64,000 nt of DNA from NCBI GenBank assembly GCA_036936605.1, contig JAUPFV010000001.1, positions 342,437,081 to 342,501,080 of the forward strand. The letters are read 5' to 3'. Positions 21,950 to 33,799 of this stretch are shown in pieces. Position numbers and translations under genes: made by a program. Each line of letters starts with the position of its first letter. The stretch's first letter is position 1. This stretch comes from Limnanthes douglasii subsp. nivea. Its lineage: Eukaryota > Streptophyta > Magnoliopsida > Brassicales > Limnanthaceae. The notes beneath the pieces were generated by a model. That model saw only the letters and a program-made list of their open reading frames with translations, was not told the DNA's origin and made no database searches.

Positions 21950-23400
21950 GTTGTTTGATTTCTCAGTTTTGATATGCTAGTGTTGGTTGCGTATTTTCGA
22001 ATTGCAATCTTATGTCAATGGTTATTTCCATGTAAGCAATAACTTGTGTTTATTTTGAGGATGTTAATAACATATTTCTCTTAAATTTTAGCCAAAAGTT
22101 CGACTTACATCAATTTAAATAAGTAATCCACTACCACAATGAGGTACTAAATCTTTGACAATATTTCAAAACAAACTAACCATCGTGCGAGTTGGCCATA
22201 TATGTTTAGATTTTCTAACATGATTTTTGAAGGAATTACGTCATAACAACTATACAATGCATCTAAAAATATGGCCTCATTTTTAGTTGTCACAATTAGT
22301 CTTAATGCAAGTTTATCTAGTTGTAAGTAATAAATTTCATTATTAATAGAGACTTTACTCATATATTATAGTATTATAGATGTATCTATTTTCTCTCTGT
22401 TTGAAACCGCATTGACGACATGATATGATACTACAATGTAAGAGTATAAAGGTTCACTAGGGTTTGATTTATATAAGACATTCTAAAAGGTTGAATTTTC
22501 TTTGATTTTAATGAATGGTGCATCACATTCAGAAGTCTAGTGGAATTAAAATTTAACCTCTTTGAAGGTTATATAAAATCAAAGGATATGTAACCTCTCA
22601 CAAGGTTTTTGGATAAAATGATAACACATCGGTCTTATAGCGTCTTGTTAATCATTTCCAATGCGAATGACTTGATCTACCCCTATGGTTTTGGTCTTGA
22701 TTTTCTCTTCAAGTTTCACTAAGTGAGGGGCCTCTCGAGGATCATCCATACCATCTATAATGGTCAAGAATTTTATTGGTTGCTATTTTCAAACCAAAAA
22801 GAGGCAAAATAGCACTCTTTGGCAACACACGATTTTGTCTAGAAAACCCTCATTTTATCACTAATAAGATACCTAAAGTGTTGGTGCACATTAGATATGA
22901 TCACATGTAATTGGTCAAGATATAATCATCAGAGATTGGGTTATAAGACGAGGGTCCGTCTACCACCATGACATTATGATCATCTGAAGATTGGCTATAA
23001 CCCTCATTAGGTTATGAGGCTTCGAAGGTACTGGTTTTCCTATGGAATTTCTTAAATTGGATAGATTTGTTATTTAACAAACTCGGTCAATTTACCATAG
23101 TCTATTAGATTCATAATTTTTTTTCTTGAAGGTACAACAATCCTGTGCCAAATTTTGAGTCTCGTCCTTTTTAAATATTTGGTTTTGTTAGGTTTTTTCA
23201 TTTTGATTAAAGTGTTTGAATTTACATGAGGGTTTGGTATAATTTTTAGAAGTTTTAATAAGGTAAATAGTGAGAGTGTTTTTTCACATTAACAACGGTG
23301 TGATAGGAAGGATAAGCGGTAGTTTCTTTCAGAAGCCTCATGCACATTGTATGTCAATTTTGATTTGGGTTTCGACGCGAGCTAAAGATCATTGAAAATT
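21950..23400 (-). pseudogene. highly degraded Tat/Ogre-like gypsy pol
   Basis: Minus-strand traces only: KLEEKIKTKTIGVDQVIRIG near 22700 (like the segment before RT in this lineage), YYLQLDKLALRLIV near 22330 (compare YLKLEKMALALV in element A), ARWLV near 22180, then YLIVVVDYLFKLM near 22130 (compare VVDVDYFSKWV in integrase). The order is right for a minus-strand element with deletions between RT/RNase H and integrase. Many stops are present. Limits are uncertain. Confidence 0.45.
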
Positions 23401-25109
23401 AAAACCTCCATCTTCATAATATCCTCGGCTAAGTGACCTATAAATATTATTTTTTATGTAGGAAACGCATTAAAAATCCTTAACAATTTTCCAAACTATT
23501 TTTAGTCTAAAAAAATCGATTCTTATATTTCTAATAATTTTTGTTTGGATTTTTCTTATAGTATATGATGTAATATTCATATTCCCGGATTACAGTGGTG
23601 TTAATAAAGTTGTCTCCTAATAACGTCCAATTTTTTTTAATGTATGTATTGATGGAGGAGAAAGTTGGTTAAATCCATTAAGAGAAATTTCTCATAAAAT
23701 CATCAAAAAGGTTTGACATAAGATCCACATCCTCTCCGTTGAAGTCGGGTATTTCATTTTGGAATTACATGATGTGGTGATCATGATTAACCATCCTTTC
23801 CTAATTTTTCACCTTGTACTGACTTAATTTTGACGGTAGGGAACTTCAAGGTTATTCGAGGCCAATGAGGATATAACCATTTTATATTTCGGTTTGGGCG
23901 TCCTCCATTATAATAACCATGGTTTGGATCTAAGAGTTCAATTTTTGAATATGATCATACCATTATTGTCCTTTTTGTCTACTTACTATTAATTGATTCA
24001 TAAAAAATAGAACTGAAAATATAAGCAAACCATCAACTCACCTAAAGATCGAAAGAAATAATATTTATAAACTGAAACGGATTAAATAATAAACACTATA
24101 ATATAAATTTTACAAAATATTACAATAACTTTGATATGATTTTTTTATTTTATTTTCTCTCTCCCTTTTCCCACCTACCTTAACATTACAAATTTTATAT
24201 ATTTTTTAGTGTATTCAAGTCGGAGCATCCTTGATCCAATGTTCTTATTGGTTCAGCTTTTCAGTTGTCACGTTTCTTTTCTCACAATCTCGTATCTCTA
24301 TCTCAAAAATCTCACATTATGTTTTTCCTGTTCAACTATTCGTATATATTTTGGATGTTTCTGCTTTGGATATGGAAATCTTTCAGATTCGTGCCTTTAA
24401 CCGACGTACATCATTCGAATATTTCATTTTCAAGTCTGATCGTACTTAGAAAATTCTCTTTTTGAAGTGCGTTTAGTTAAGCTCATATTCTAACCCAGAT
24501 ATTTTTATGGGTGCGGGTTTCCGCTGTGACGTAATTATTTTAGAAGGAATGAGTTGAGGTCTATTGTCATTGTTGGGCCGACTCTTTTGAATATAAAATC
24601 TTGGTTAAGGAACTGATACCTCTATCTTCCTTGGATGCGGTTGACTTAATTTTCTTATCTTTTAATTCTTAGCTGTTTTGAGGCGAGTGTTCCAGTTAGA
24701 GTATAAAGCTTTCTTTGAACCTCACCCAGACTCATTGAAGTTTATGGGTCAATTATCATAATGAACTCATTTTGAAATCCACCAAACTTCCTTTAAGTTT
24801 AAAGGTTTGATAAAAAATGGTACACTATCCCAACGTGCATAGTGAATGTATAATTCAGCAATAAAGTATGTATGTGTCAAACTACGCAAATCTATATCAA
24901 ACTTTTCCCTATAACTAGATTTTTACTGCCCAAGAAGGACATCATTCAGATCCAATCTTGGTATTGACCTCAATACCTTCATTTTTTCATTTCGAATATC
25001 TTCATCACCCACACTAACGATGGTTTCATCTTCAATAGTACATTCTTTGAAGTATATGGTTGTGGACTACGTCCCGAATAATCCCATAACCATCAGAGTA
25101 CCTTAATTC
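23401..25109. other. no recognisable gene
   Basis: Some short open frames overlap at 24209-24465 on the plus strand, rich in Phe, Ser and Leu. They resemble nothing I recognise and sit in AT-rich, pyrimidine-rich DNA. No RNA gene or mobile-element end was seen. Confidence 0.5.
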
Positions 25110-25930
25110 ATGAACAACCTTTTGAAAATTTAGCATATTGATCTTGACTGTAGGTATAACAACAAAAGCTATCATTAAGTACAAGTTACTTTGTAAATTG
25201 GGATTTCACCAATAAATGACACCCAACCCAAAAAGTAATATAATCCATGAAATGTTGAGCCCACAACTGAGTGCCAACTATTGATGTAAATATATGGGGA
25301 AACTAGATCATGGCAAGTCCCTATGTAGGTCCATTGGCGACTGGTAGAATGCGTGTATTCGTGAAGTAGTGTTCGCACGTAGCTCCATAAAATGGAACCA
25401 CCGGAATAACCCAAAACCAAACAGCATCCCTTCCACACATGACAATGCTCAAAAAAGCCAGACCTTCAAAAGTGCATGTGAGTGCACCACAACCATGGTA
25501 AAAAATCTTACCCAATGGGCTTGAAGAACTCGTCCGTCGGGCTTGCTTCCCATCATTTGCATCAAAGGTCTGGTATAAAAATAGTGTTCCCACGTAGCTC
25601 CATAAAATAGAACCACTGGAATTACCCAAAACCAAAAAACATCCCTTCCACACATGACAATGCTCATAAAAGCCAAACCTTCAAAAGTGCATGTGAGTGC
25701 ACCACAACCATGGTAAATAATCTTACCCAATGGGCTTGAAGAACTCATCCGTCGGGCTTGCTTCCCATCATTGGAATCAAAGGTCTGGTATAAAAATAGA
25801 AGTAATCCATGCATGAAGGGAACCCAGCGTGGAGGGGGTGTGTCCAAGTGTGGTGAATATATATAACCAATAAATGCAGATGTTATCAAGAACATAAAGC
25901 ATGTTAGTGTTATCATGTTTGAATGCATCT
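25110..25930 (-). pseudogene. aminoalcohol (choline/ethanolamine) phosphotransferase fragment, AAPT-like
   Basis: The family makes phosphatidylcholine and phosphatidylethanolamine from CDP-alcohols and diacylglycerol in ER membranes. Minus-strand reading: NMITLTCFMFLITSAFIGYI, YSPHLDTPPPRWV, LLLFLYQTFDSNDGKQARR, SSSSPLGKIIYHGCGALTC, CGRDVFWFWVIPVV, FYGATWEHYF. After this the chain jumps back and repeats from LFLYQTFDANDGKQARR. It then goes on to NTRILPVANGPT, TSIVGTQLWAQHF and MIAFVVIPTV in changing frames. The family active site has the form DGxxAR...G...D...D. Here the last two Asp are Tyr and Gly (YHGCGAL instead of DHGCDAL) in both copies. Stops, frameshifts and the missing N- and C-terminal parts make it a pseudogene. 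Confidence 0.85.
25350..25790 (-). repeat. 215-bp tandem duplication inside the AAPT-like pseudogene
   Basis: AGGTCTGGTATAAAAATAG occurs at 25566 and 25781, 215 bp apart. The DNA between is repeated once, coding LFLYQTFD[S/A]NDGKQARR through GAT[W/C]EHYF twice. A few differences separate the copies. 215 is not a multiple of 3, so the duplication shifts the frame. Confidence 0.85.
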
Positions 25931-26973
25931 AAAGCGATGATGAAATTCCCACCACTTAGTGGACCAGACAATAATTGAGTATAGGGAAATGGTAAGATTA
26001 TATCAATCATACCGAGCAGAGCTGTTATTATATAAACATGCAAAGGATCAATGCTACGCACAGTTGAAAGGAAAGTACTACATCGCCGAGGCCCAACCAA
26101 GAGACAAGAGCAAGTTAGCAAGGTAATCGAGGGGATAACATATGATGATAGAACGAGCAATAATAACAAGAAAGCGGAATTAGATTAAGAAGACGCCTCG
26201 TTGGGTAAACCGAGCATGAATCAACAGTAGAGGAATATTCAAACCTTTACCGAACAAGAATAAAATTGAGCGAGGACGATAACCGAGCAAAAGAACAAAG
26301 GACGGACAACTTGGATGAGCAGATTAGACGACACCGACCAAGATCGATTATCAAAAACAGAAAAATGAGGAAATTGTTAAAATCAACGTTGAATAAGCTG
26401 GTCAACCCACTTAACGCACAAAGGCTAAAGGAATGGTCGTGAATTTAGAGCCCGTGTCATAAATGTTAGTATGCATGCTAAATTAGTGGGGTTATGTATT
26501 AAATAGTTATTCAAAACCGCTAAGAGAGTGTATAAATAAATTGAAAAACCTAAAGAAGGGAGATCTTTCTTTTTCTCTAATACATATAAATTATACTTGT
26601 TACAACTCTTGTTAGATTTTTCTATAACACAAAAGTAGAAAGAAAGTGATGAAACGAGTCCATAAGGGTTGTAAAATATATTTGGCAAGATAAGAGTGAT
26701 GTTTCCATTTTACTTGTATTTTTGAAGTGCCGCAAGCAAAAAATTATACTGTGTAAAGTCTTGTCCAAGATTTCATCAAGAAAATGTTAGTAGAGTAACA
26801 AAATTGACAGCTGCAAGAACACAATAAGAGAAATAAAAATAGTAGATAAGAAACCCTTTGCTAGTAAAGAACTTTTTTGCCTCCTTAAGATTTACAGCCT
26901 CCCAATTTTTGTTTGTGGTATAAAGTAAGAGGTTGCGAATGGTTATAAGTGGTACAAGTGATCCCTATGCAGC
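25931..26973. other. no gene; possible LTR-like remnant at 26180-26640
   Basis: A GTATAAATAAATTG box at 26530, a CT-rich following segment (TTCTTTTTCTC near 26567) and ACAACTCTTGTTAG resemble the promoter/leader part of a plant LTR or TRIM on the plus strand. There is no second copy in the window to test this. Confidence 0.3.
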
Positions 26974-27059
26974 TTATTCTCGTTTTGCACCTCCACGAGT
27001 TTCAAGTATGAGGTTTACAATTTGAACATGTAAAGGCATACTGTCTGCAATCTTGTCCG

Positions 27060-27530
27060 CGTATCCATAACCGGTAAGGGCACGCAAATAAGTTTTGGAG
27101 GTAAACATTTTATCCAAATACCTCAAAGCATTACTGTCCTTCGCAGCTTGAAGACCATTATCGTTCAGATATAAGACATCTACACACTGAGGTGAGGTAT
27201 GCATGTTATGGTTTCTATAGAACATACCAAACCATCCAATATAGCATTGAGAAATGTAGGAGGCAGACCAGCTGCATCTAAAACAGGAAGACACGTAGGA
27301 CATTTGTGAATTAAATTACTCATAACAGTTGCTGCAAGAGAGAACACTCTGCTACCAAAATCTTTTTCTCTTCTTAAATTTATACATAAGTATATAGGAA
27401 ATAAAATCTCATCGAAGCCATAAACACGAGTGTTCCCCGAGATATAATACATAACAAAGCATTTAAAAATGATCTGCGGTGATATGCAACTAATGCATCC
27501 GAGTATCTGCATATAATCAAGGTCAACATA
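27060..27530 (-). pseudogene. UPL1/UPL2-type HECT E3 ubiquitin ligase fragment (N-terminal armadillo-like region)
   Basis: UPL1/2 are very large plant HECT E3 ligases. This piece matches part of their N-terminal helical region, not the HECT domain. Minus-strand pieces in order: SDALVAYHRRSFLNALL, GNTRVYGFDEILFP, then FSLAATVMSNLIHKCPTC, PVLDAAGLPPTFLNAILDGL, VCSIETITCIP. After a frameshift it continues NGLQAAKDSNALRYLDKMF and TSKTYLRALTG. Similarity ends after ALTG at about 27060. Two frame changes and the tiny size relative to the roughly 3700-residue family make it a relic. Confidence 0.82.
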
Positions 27531-27639
27531 AGCATTTGCAACTTATACCGAACTCTCAATGTAGCTCGAATCTTGACATTGTTAAATTGATCCACACTCT
27601 ACATAAGAAACTTACATTTCAAGCGAGATATAGTGTCAT

Positions 27640-27849
27640 TTAGGCCACTAAGTCTCTGAATAAAACAACAACTAGATTGTTGTAAACTTCACTTACCTCA
27701 AACTCGTTTTCCTCGAAACCAAACAACAAAAACCTGAAATATCGTGTGGTAGCAGAAACCTGCGATATCTTGAAACTCATTTTTGTCATGCCACACTTAG
27801 CATACATATCGACCACGAGACTACCTCTTTCGGACATTGCATTGGGCAC
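27640..27849 (-). pseudogene. possible PPR-protein fragment
   Basis: One short motif, GSLVVDMYAKCGMTKMSFKI, resembles the common plant PPR sequence 'LVDMYAKCG' of PLS-class proteins. The rest (69 residues) is not recognisable. It could be chance. Confidence 0.35.
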
Positions 27850-27971
27850 GTTAGATGCACACTTAACTTTACCGTTTTTAAAGTATCCATTAACTAATAA
27901 TTAACCTTAAGACATAACAAAAAGTTTTTGATTCTCTAATCAAAGGGCAAACACTGAAATGCCAATAATAG

Positions 27972-28152
27972 TTACCTTATTTTTATTTTCATTGGCCGCC
28001 ATTGTAAATGTGTCAGTCCTCATATCATGAGCAGTTCTCGGTGATAAACTGACCAGATCAAACGAGTTTCCGTTTAGTTTCTCTAACTTTGAGAGATCGG
28101 TCGGATTTTGCAGTAGATGAGAGAGGGGACTCTTTTTCGTCTGACTATCCAT
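27972..28152 (-). CDS. hypothetical first exon or gene fragment
   Basis: ATG at 28152 opens about 60 codons (MDSQTKKSPLSHLLQNP ... SPRTAHDMRTDTFTMAANE), followed on the minus strand by AAG|GTAACT, a plausible splice donor. Composition is more protein-like than the surroundings. I do not recognise it, and no second exon could be identified. It lies upstream, in the same orientation, of the PPR-like, UPL-like and AAPT-like pieces. Confidence 0.3.
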
Positions 28153-28554
28153 TGCATCAACAAATTGGTTTGCGAAATAGTATTAGTGTTTTTTCACAGT
28201 ACACATTCTCGTTGAAGTTTCAGGTAGTCTGGGTGGTGGTAAAGAATTTTTTTTGTGCAAGGATATCAAACTTTTTAACAAAGACATCTTTCGTAATAAT
28301 TTTGGTTCATGATTTTAAATTTTACATGATAATTTGAATAATATGACTTTAATTCATCAATTGAATAGTAGAAGATGAATTTCTATCTACTTGGATTTCA
28401 GTTTTTTTTTCTTTTGATGAAAAATTGGATTTCAAATTTTTTTATTTTTTCTGAGGTTTTTAATCTTTTTTATCATCCACACTTTTCTCCTCAATCTCAT
28501 CATCAAACTTAACCTAGACCAAACTTATCGTAGACCGGCTTGTCAAATTTGGAC

Positions 28555-28600
<46 letters not shown>

Positions 28601-29136
28601 CATCAAAACTGATATCGATAGTTAGTGAAGTATGAGCATGAAATATTAAAAATAAAAATTAAATGATTTAAAATAAAATATTAAAATAAAAATAAAAACA
28701 TAACGCGAAAATATGAAAACTGGTATTTAAAAGTTTTATTGATTGAATTTAAGGAGTCACATTTTTTAAAATTTGAAGAATTCGTCGAGATCTTTAATTT
28801 AAATACTTATTTATCCTCTTAAGTTTAAATGTTTGTTTATTATACTAGATTTAAGTAGAATGGACTCTTTTAAATTTTTTCTTCTTCTATGTCCGTGAAA
28901 ACCCATTTCAATTAGAAAACCAATTTTTTTTGTAATAAAAGAAAATTAAAGTTGTTCTTTCTAATATGTTAAAAGCGCTTTTTAAACCCAAATTCCAATT
29001 GGATTTGTCTTTTCCTCCTAAAACAAAATTAGGATTGGATTACAAAAATTAAAACTCGATTTTGTAGTCCAAACCTCCATTCAAAACCATGGATAACGAC
29101 CTTGATTTTGAGTATTTATGAATAAAAATAGAAAAA
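28153..29136. other. AT-rich intergenic DNA
   Basis: No gene seen. It contains an (AT)20 microsatellite at 28560-28599 and A/T-rich low-complexity stretches. Confidence 0.7.
28560..28599 (+). repeat. (AT)20 microsatellite
   Basis: About 40 bp of pure TA/AT dinucleotide repeat. Confidence 0.97.
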
Positions 29137-29210
29137 TGCTTTCATTGAGAGTTGAACTCAAGACCTCCCGCTTACTAAACGGGTGCTCTAACCAACTGAG
29201 CTATGAAAGC
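29137..29210 (-). tRNA. tRNA-Thr (anticodon AGU)
   Basis: On the minus strand, a 73-nt cloverleaf plus discriminator A. Acceptor GCTTTCA pairs with TGAAAGC. The D arm is GCTC-AGTTGGTTA-GAGC, the anticodon arm CCCGT-TTAGTAA-GCGGG with anticodon AGT, the variable loop AGGTC and the T arm TTGAG-TTCAACT-CTCAA. There is no intron and no encoded CCA, as normal for a nuclear tRNA gene. The internal A and B boxes are intact. Just downstream on the minus strand is TTTTTCTATTTTT, a good RNA polymerase III terminator. Confidence 0.93.
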
Positions 29211-29253
29211 AGATGCTAATTTGGTAGAATATTACATTTTGATTGCGTTTCAA

Positions 29254-29900
29254 TACAAACCACCCAAATCCATGTCTTTCTCTATACTCATCGGTTCTAT
29301 CACTTCCCAATCTGGCCTGGCCAGACCCATCCCATGTCTCTATCTATCAATCCAGCGCAGGCACACCCAACCGGCTCACCTCCATCGGACCAAGTCACGG
29401 GTATGCTCATAGGCCGCGCACACACACACAAAAAAGAAAAAAAATGAAAGGCCGGTTTAATGATGCTAATTTGAAGATATACAGCTAGGTTCGTCGGCCA
29501 GGTTCGGTTTGCGAGGTGGAGAGAGAGGTGTATGGGGTTCTGGTTGGTGGGCTTCGAGGAGGTTGGCCTCTTTCATGAAGGGCTGAGGGTTTTGAGGGAT
29601 ATGGATGGTGATGGATGGCTTGCCTTCTGATCGGTTGATCGGGACAGAACTATTGATGTCTTTTTAGCCAGGAAGCTAGAATGAAGGAGGGAGGCAATTC
29701 AGAATTGATTTGGATCATGCTTTGACCTCTCTTGCTGGTCGTAAAGGTTCTCGTTTAATTATTAGATCTGGGCAGATCGGAAGCACACGTGTCTTCTTGT
29801 CTTTTTCTTTTGTCTCATTTCAAGAAGCTTCCGGTGTTGGGTTCTTTATAGTCTACTTGCTGCCATTCTCAAACTAGTTCCTAATGAATTCTAGGAAAGT
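29254..29900 (+). pseudogene. broken copy of the PPR gene found at 50290-51018
   Basis: Nucleotide similarity to about 50510-51090 is clear along the length: CACCCAAATCC, CGGCTCACCTCCA, GAAGATATACA, GGTTCGTCGGCCAGGTTC, TTTGCGAGGTGGAGAG, GGGTTTTGAGGGATATGG. The copy has many frameshifts and stops and lacks the first roughly 220 bp of the CDS. Similarity continues past the stop, into the segment that looks like an intron of the parent's 3' UTR. So this is a DNA-level duplication and not a retrocopy. It starts about 45 bp from the tRNA-Thr gene. Confidence 0.85.
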
Positions 29901-30559
29901 TTCCGTTGGATTATAGAACGGCTTCAAGATACTAAACCCCTTCATTCTTTCTAGTAAACTTTTTCGTAACATTTTTTTTATTTATTTTGCTTGACATAAC
30001 CGTATTCTTGGTAAATACTGAATCTATTTATAAAATCACGTCACTCATTTTGTTATACCTAGCGTCTAATCTAAATGGCAAATCAATATTTACTTTATCC
30101 AAACTAAAGTAACCATGTCTCTGAACTCCACTTAAAAAACAAAACAGTTATGCGGAATAGATTTTCAGTAATAAATTCTAATCTTCGAATTCAAAAATTT
30201 TGTTGCAAAAAAAAATATATATGGTCTCGCATTTAATTTTGAATTCATCCATTTTTTTTACTTATAATAAATACATTAGATAGTGATACATGTTTTAAAA
30301 ATTATCATAAAGCATAAAAAATAAATAAATAACGTAAAAAACCCATAACATGTCTAAAATCAAAATAAAATATGAGCATCAGACGAATAGCAGAATAACG
30401 TAAATTGACAACTATCCAAAATATAAAAAAAAAAAAGTGTTAGAGAAGGTCATAAACCAAGAACAGAGATAATGAAAATGATGGAAAGTCAATTGCACTT
30501 TTAAACAGAAATCAAATGTAAACAAAACTAAGTTAGAAGAAATAGGACATGAGTAGGTC
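29901..30559. other. no recognisable gene
   Basis: AT-rich, no open frame of interest and no repeat structure. It separates the PPR pseudogene from the LINE. Confidence 0.6.
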
Positions 30560-33480
30560 AGTCAATTTTAGTTCCCAAAAAACAAAAATCGAGATGAGCT
30601 ACCATACGATACGAGACAGCAGAGGCAAGGTTCGGAGGGGAGTCGAAGATTTTGTTGTTTATTTCACCCCAAATATGGTAAATGGTAGCACCAAAGCAAG
30701 CCCACCATAGGTAACGTAAGCTAGATGAGGGCCAATTGGAAGTCTCTATGAGCCAAGAGTTTCAATTTGAGTTATTATGCTAGGGAATTTCAAGCTTTAC
30801 ACATGCGAACTCCCACAAGCTCCCGGAGAAGCTACAATTAAAGATGATGTGATTTATATTGTTGTCGGCGGAATTGCAGAGAACGCATAAATGGGGAGTA
30901 GTAATACCCCAAGATAAAAGTTTATCACGGATGGTTAGCTTGCCATGTATGACAAGCCATAGGATGAAATAATGATGTACAATATTAAATTTATTGCATA
31001 CTAACCGCGCTCATCCGACACAGGGGACGGGTATGCGGATGGCATTGTAAGTGTCTTTAAGCGTGAGTCTGGGGGACCCAACTTTTGCAGTCTTGTAGCG
31101 GATGTCATCGAGGAGAACGCTTGGAGGAGGAAATGAGAGGATGATGATGCGGATTTCAATGAGATTTCTTCTGTTTCTAGCACTAGAGGATCTCCTATTA
31201 AAAGGCTAAATCAAATGTCATTCGGAGATAAAGTTAAAGACATTAAGGTTCTTACCGACCTTGAGTGGAGGATGATAGTTTTCCTATAATGAGATGCAAT
31301 GGAGATATTGAGTAACCATGGGTCAAACCAGAATGAGGTATTCTTACCGTTGTCGATCGCCATCCTGAAAATATTATTGGCGAGATGTCTAAGGGATAAT
31401 ATTTTCCTCCAAGTCCGGGAGAGGGAGGAGCCAAGAGTGATGTCCTATAAATTATTGTTTTTAATTTTTTCAATCTCAATCGATTTGCACCAAATAGAGT
31501 TGAAGATATTATTAATGACGGACTAGAGATGTTTAAGGACGATTCCAAGGTTCTTAGATCTAGAATCCTAAGGCCGCCCTCCAATGTGGGTACAGTAACA
31601 GAAGTCTATGCTACTTTAGCACCCGAGATTTTCATCTTATGGTCGGACCAAAGGATTTGATAGATTTTTATTATTATTCTTGAATGGATGATGAAGATAA
31701 AATACCATTAAATTTTTCTAGCGAAGAGAACATATCTAATGAGTTGAAGACGACCTACATAAGAGAGATCTTTGGAGGTCTAATAACCAATACGAGCAAT
31801 AATTTTGTGTAGAAGGGGGCGAAAATCAATATGTGACAGTCGGCTAGTGAGCAAATGAACTCTAAGGTGTTTAATTGAGAGAGCGCCAACCTTGAAACCT
31901 GAAAGGTTAACGAGATCAAGCTTAAGAGTGAGGTTGATCCCAGACAGGAAAATCTGGCTTTTATCATGACTAATTCGGAGCCACGAGAGAAGAAAGAAAT
32001 TATTGGTACCTTCTTTGATGAGAAACAAAGAATTGAGATCATTAAATCATCTGCAAAGCATAAGTTAACAATTTAAGTTTTAAACACTTTCAATGGAATT
32101 TAAATTTTTGATCTATGTTCTTCTCTTTGAGAATGCCAAAGAGAACTTGCATAATGAGAATGAACATAAAATGTGAGAGGGGATCATCTTGTATAAGTAT
32201 TTTTATTTCCATAAAATACTTAGAAAGATCACCATTGACATTGATGTAGTATGAGAGAGTGATAATACATTGGATGATCCAAGTGATATTCTTTTTCGGG
32301 AAATCCATAAAGACAAAAAAGTCAAGGATGAGGTGTCATCTAAAGTTGCCAAAAAAAATTATCAAGTCATTTTTTAGAGAAACTGACTTGTCTACATAGT
32401 TAAGGTGGTACCCCTTGAGAAGCTTGTGGGAGAGGTTGATTGTAACATAGATGTTCGTACCGGCCATGAAGGATAATTGATAATTTTCTACACTAAAAAG
32501 AACTTCTTTAATTTCATCACGGGTAACCTGGCGAGTCATAGAGGACCTGTCCAAGGAATTGACCCTGAAAGAGATAAGGGAGAAGACCTGGATAGAGTCG
32601 GATACCCTGGAGGGTGTCTGATGTCCAACAAAGATATTGGAGATACCAGATTGAATGATGATCAAATCACCTCGATTATTCATGATTGAGGTAATTTATT
32701 TACACACGCGATGGTTTTTTTTATATTTTTGTGGAAGAATTTGATGTTCTTATCCCCAAGCTTGAGCCAATTTTCTCTAGATTTTTGTTTAAGAAATAAC
32801 TTTTTAGCTCTGCTAATAAAGACATGTGATGAGAAAACCTTAAGCTCATGAGCAAGAAGGACTTGAACGGATAAAAGTTGCTTTTGAGTGTTGAAACGCT
32901 CAAGGTGATATCACTATAAGCATTACAGTTGAGGTTTTCAAGGGCAAGCTGAAGACGATTGAGTTTAAAAGAAACTATCTTCATACCCGGACGAGGAAAA
33001 GAGAGTTCCAACTTAAGGTGACAATATTAATGAATATTGGGTGAAATTTCTACATATTAGGGAATTTGAAAGGTTGTTTCTAGCGTTTACGGAGCATACC
33101 AAGGTTGAGCATAACTGTAGTGTGTTCAGAGGAACACGAATAACCGTAGTGGATTGAGGAGTTTGGAAAAGCCTTATTTAAGTCATTATTAACAAGAACA
33201 CGATCAATCTTGGAGAATATGGGGTTATATGGAAATTTGTTATGCCAGGTGAAGAATGATCTAGTGGATCGAAGATCACTAAGATCGTAAGAAAAGCAAC
33301 AATTTTGAATTCATCAATAGTTAGAGACCAGTTGTAGGAGGAACCAAAACGCTCATCCGACTTACGGATAACATTGAAATCCCCAAGAGTAACCCACGGG
33401 ATACCCTAATCTTGGGAATAAATGGATTAGAGGTTGTTCCAAAGAGGAATTCTATCAAGGCCATCATTGAAATCATATTT
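30560..33480 (-). mobile_element. L1-type LINE, decayed (endonuclease, RT, zf-RVT)
   Basis: Minus-strand landmarks in gene order. Endonuclease: GDFNVIRKSDERFGSSYNW and FTWHNKFPYNPIFSKIDRVL near 33370-33200. RT: DFPKKNITWIIQCIITLSYY and a degraded form of the QGDPLSP motif (IQDDPLSHFMF) near 32200. RT thumb region: DKSQIFLSGINLTLKLDLVN and SRLSHIDFRPLLHKIIARIG near 31900. Last, a zinc-ribbon zf-RVT trace near 30780-30930 (CALCNSADNNINHI, with CSGSLW-like ending). These elements copy themselves by target-primed reverse transcription. Stops are frequent and ORF1 is not found. No poly(A) tail or target duplication was identified. Confidence 0.8.
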
Positions 33481-33799
33481 AAGCTTCTTATTACTGTGTT
33501 TCTATTTCGAACTAAAATATTTCCAGAAAACTATATTTTTGTAACATATTCAAATTAAACAGAGTACAACATTGATACATAATTAGAATAAAAACATAAT
33601 GAAAATATAATAACAACCAATATTTTATTCATCAGAAAAATAATCGACGTTATCAATACTTAAAGTGAAAGATAATTTCATCCATACTTGTCTTGTTTCA
33701 ACTGATACTTATTTATTCAGCAAGACTCAAATGAGATATTGCTATTCCAAAAGAATATTACGAAGCCAGTAAGACTCAGAAACAATATTTGTTACCTTT

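Noticed and set aside
24209..24465. Overlapping plus-strand ORFs of 63-72 codons
   Set aside because: Three frames are open at once in pyrimidine-rich DNA, with Phe/Ser/Leu-rich products and no recognisable motif.
25777..26169. 130-codon minus-strand ORF
   Set aside because: Its C-terminal part is the AAPT relic in the wrong frame; the upstream part has no recognised motif.
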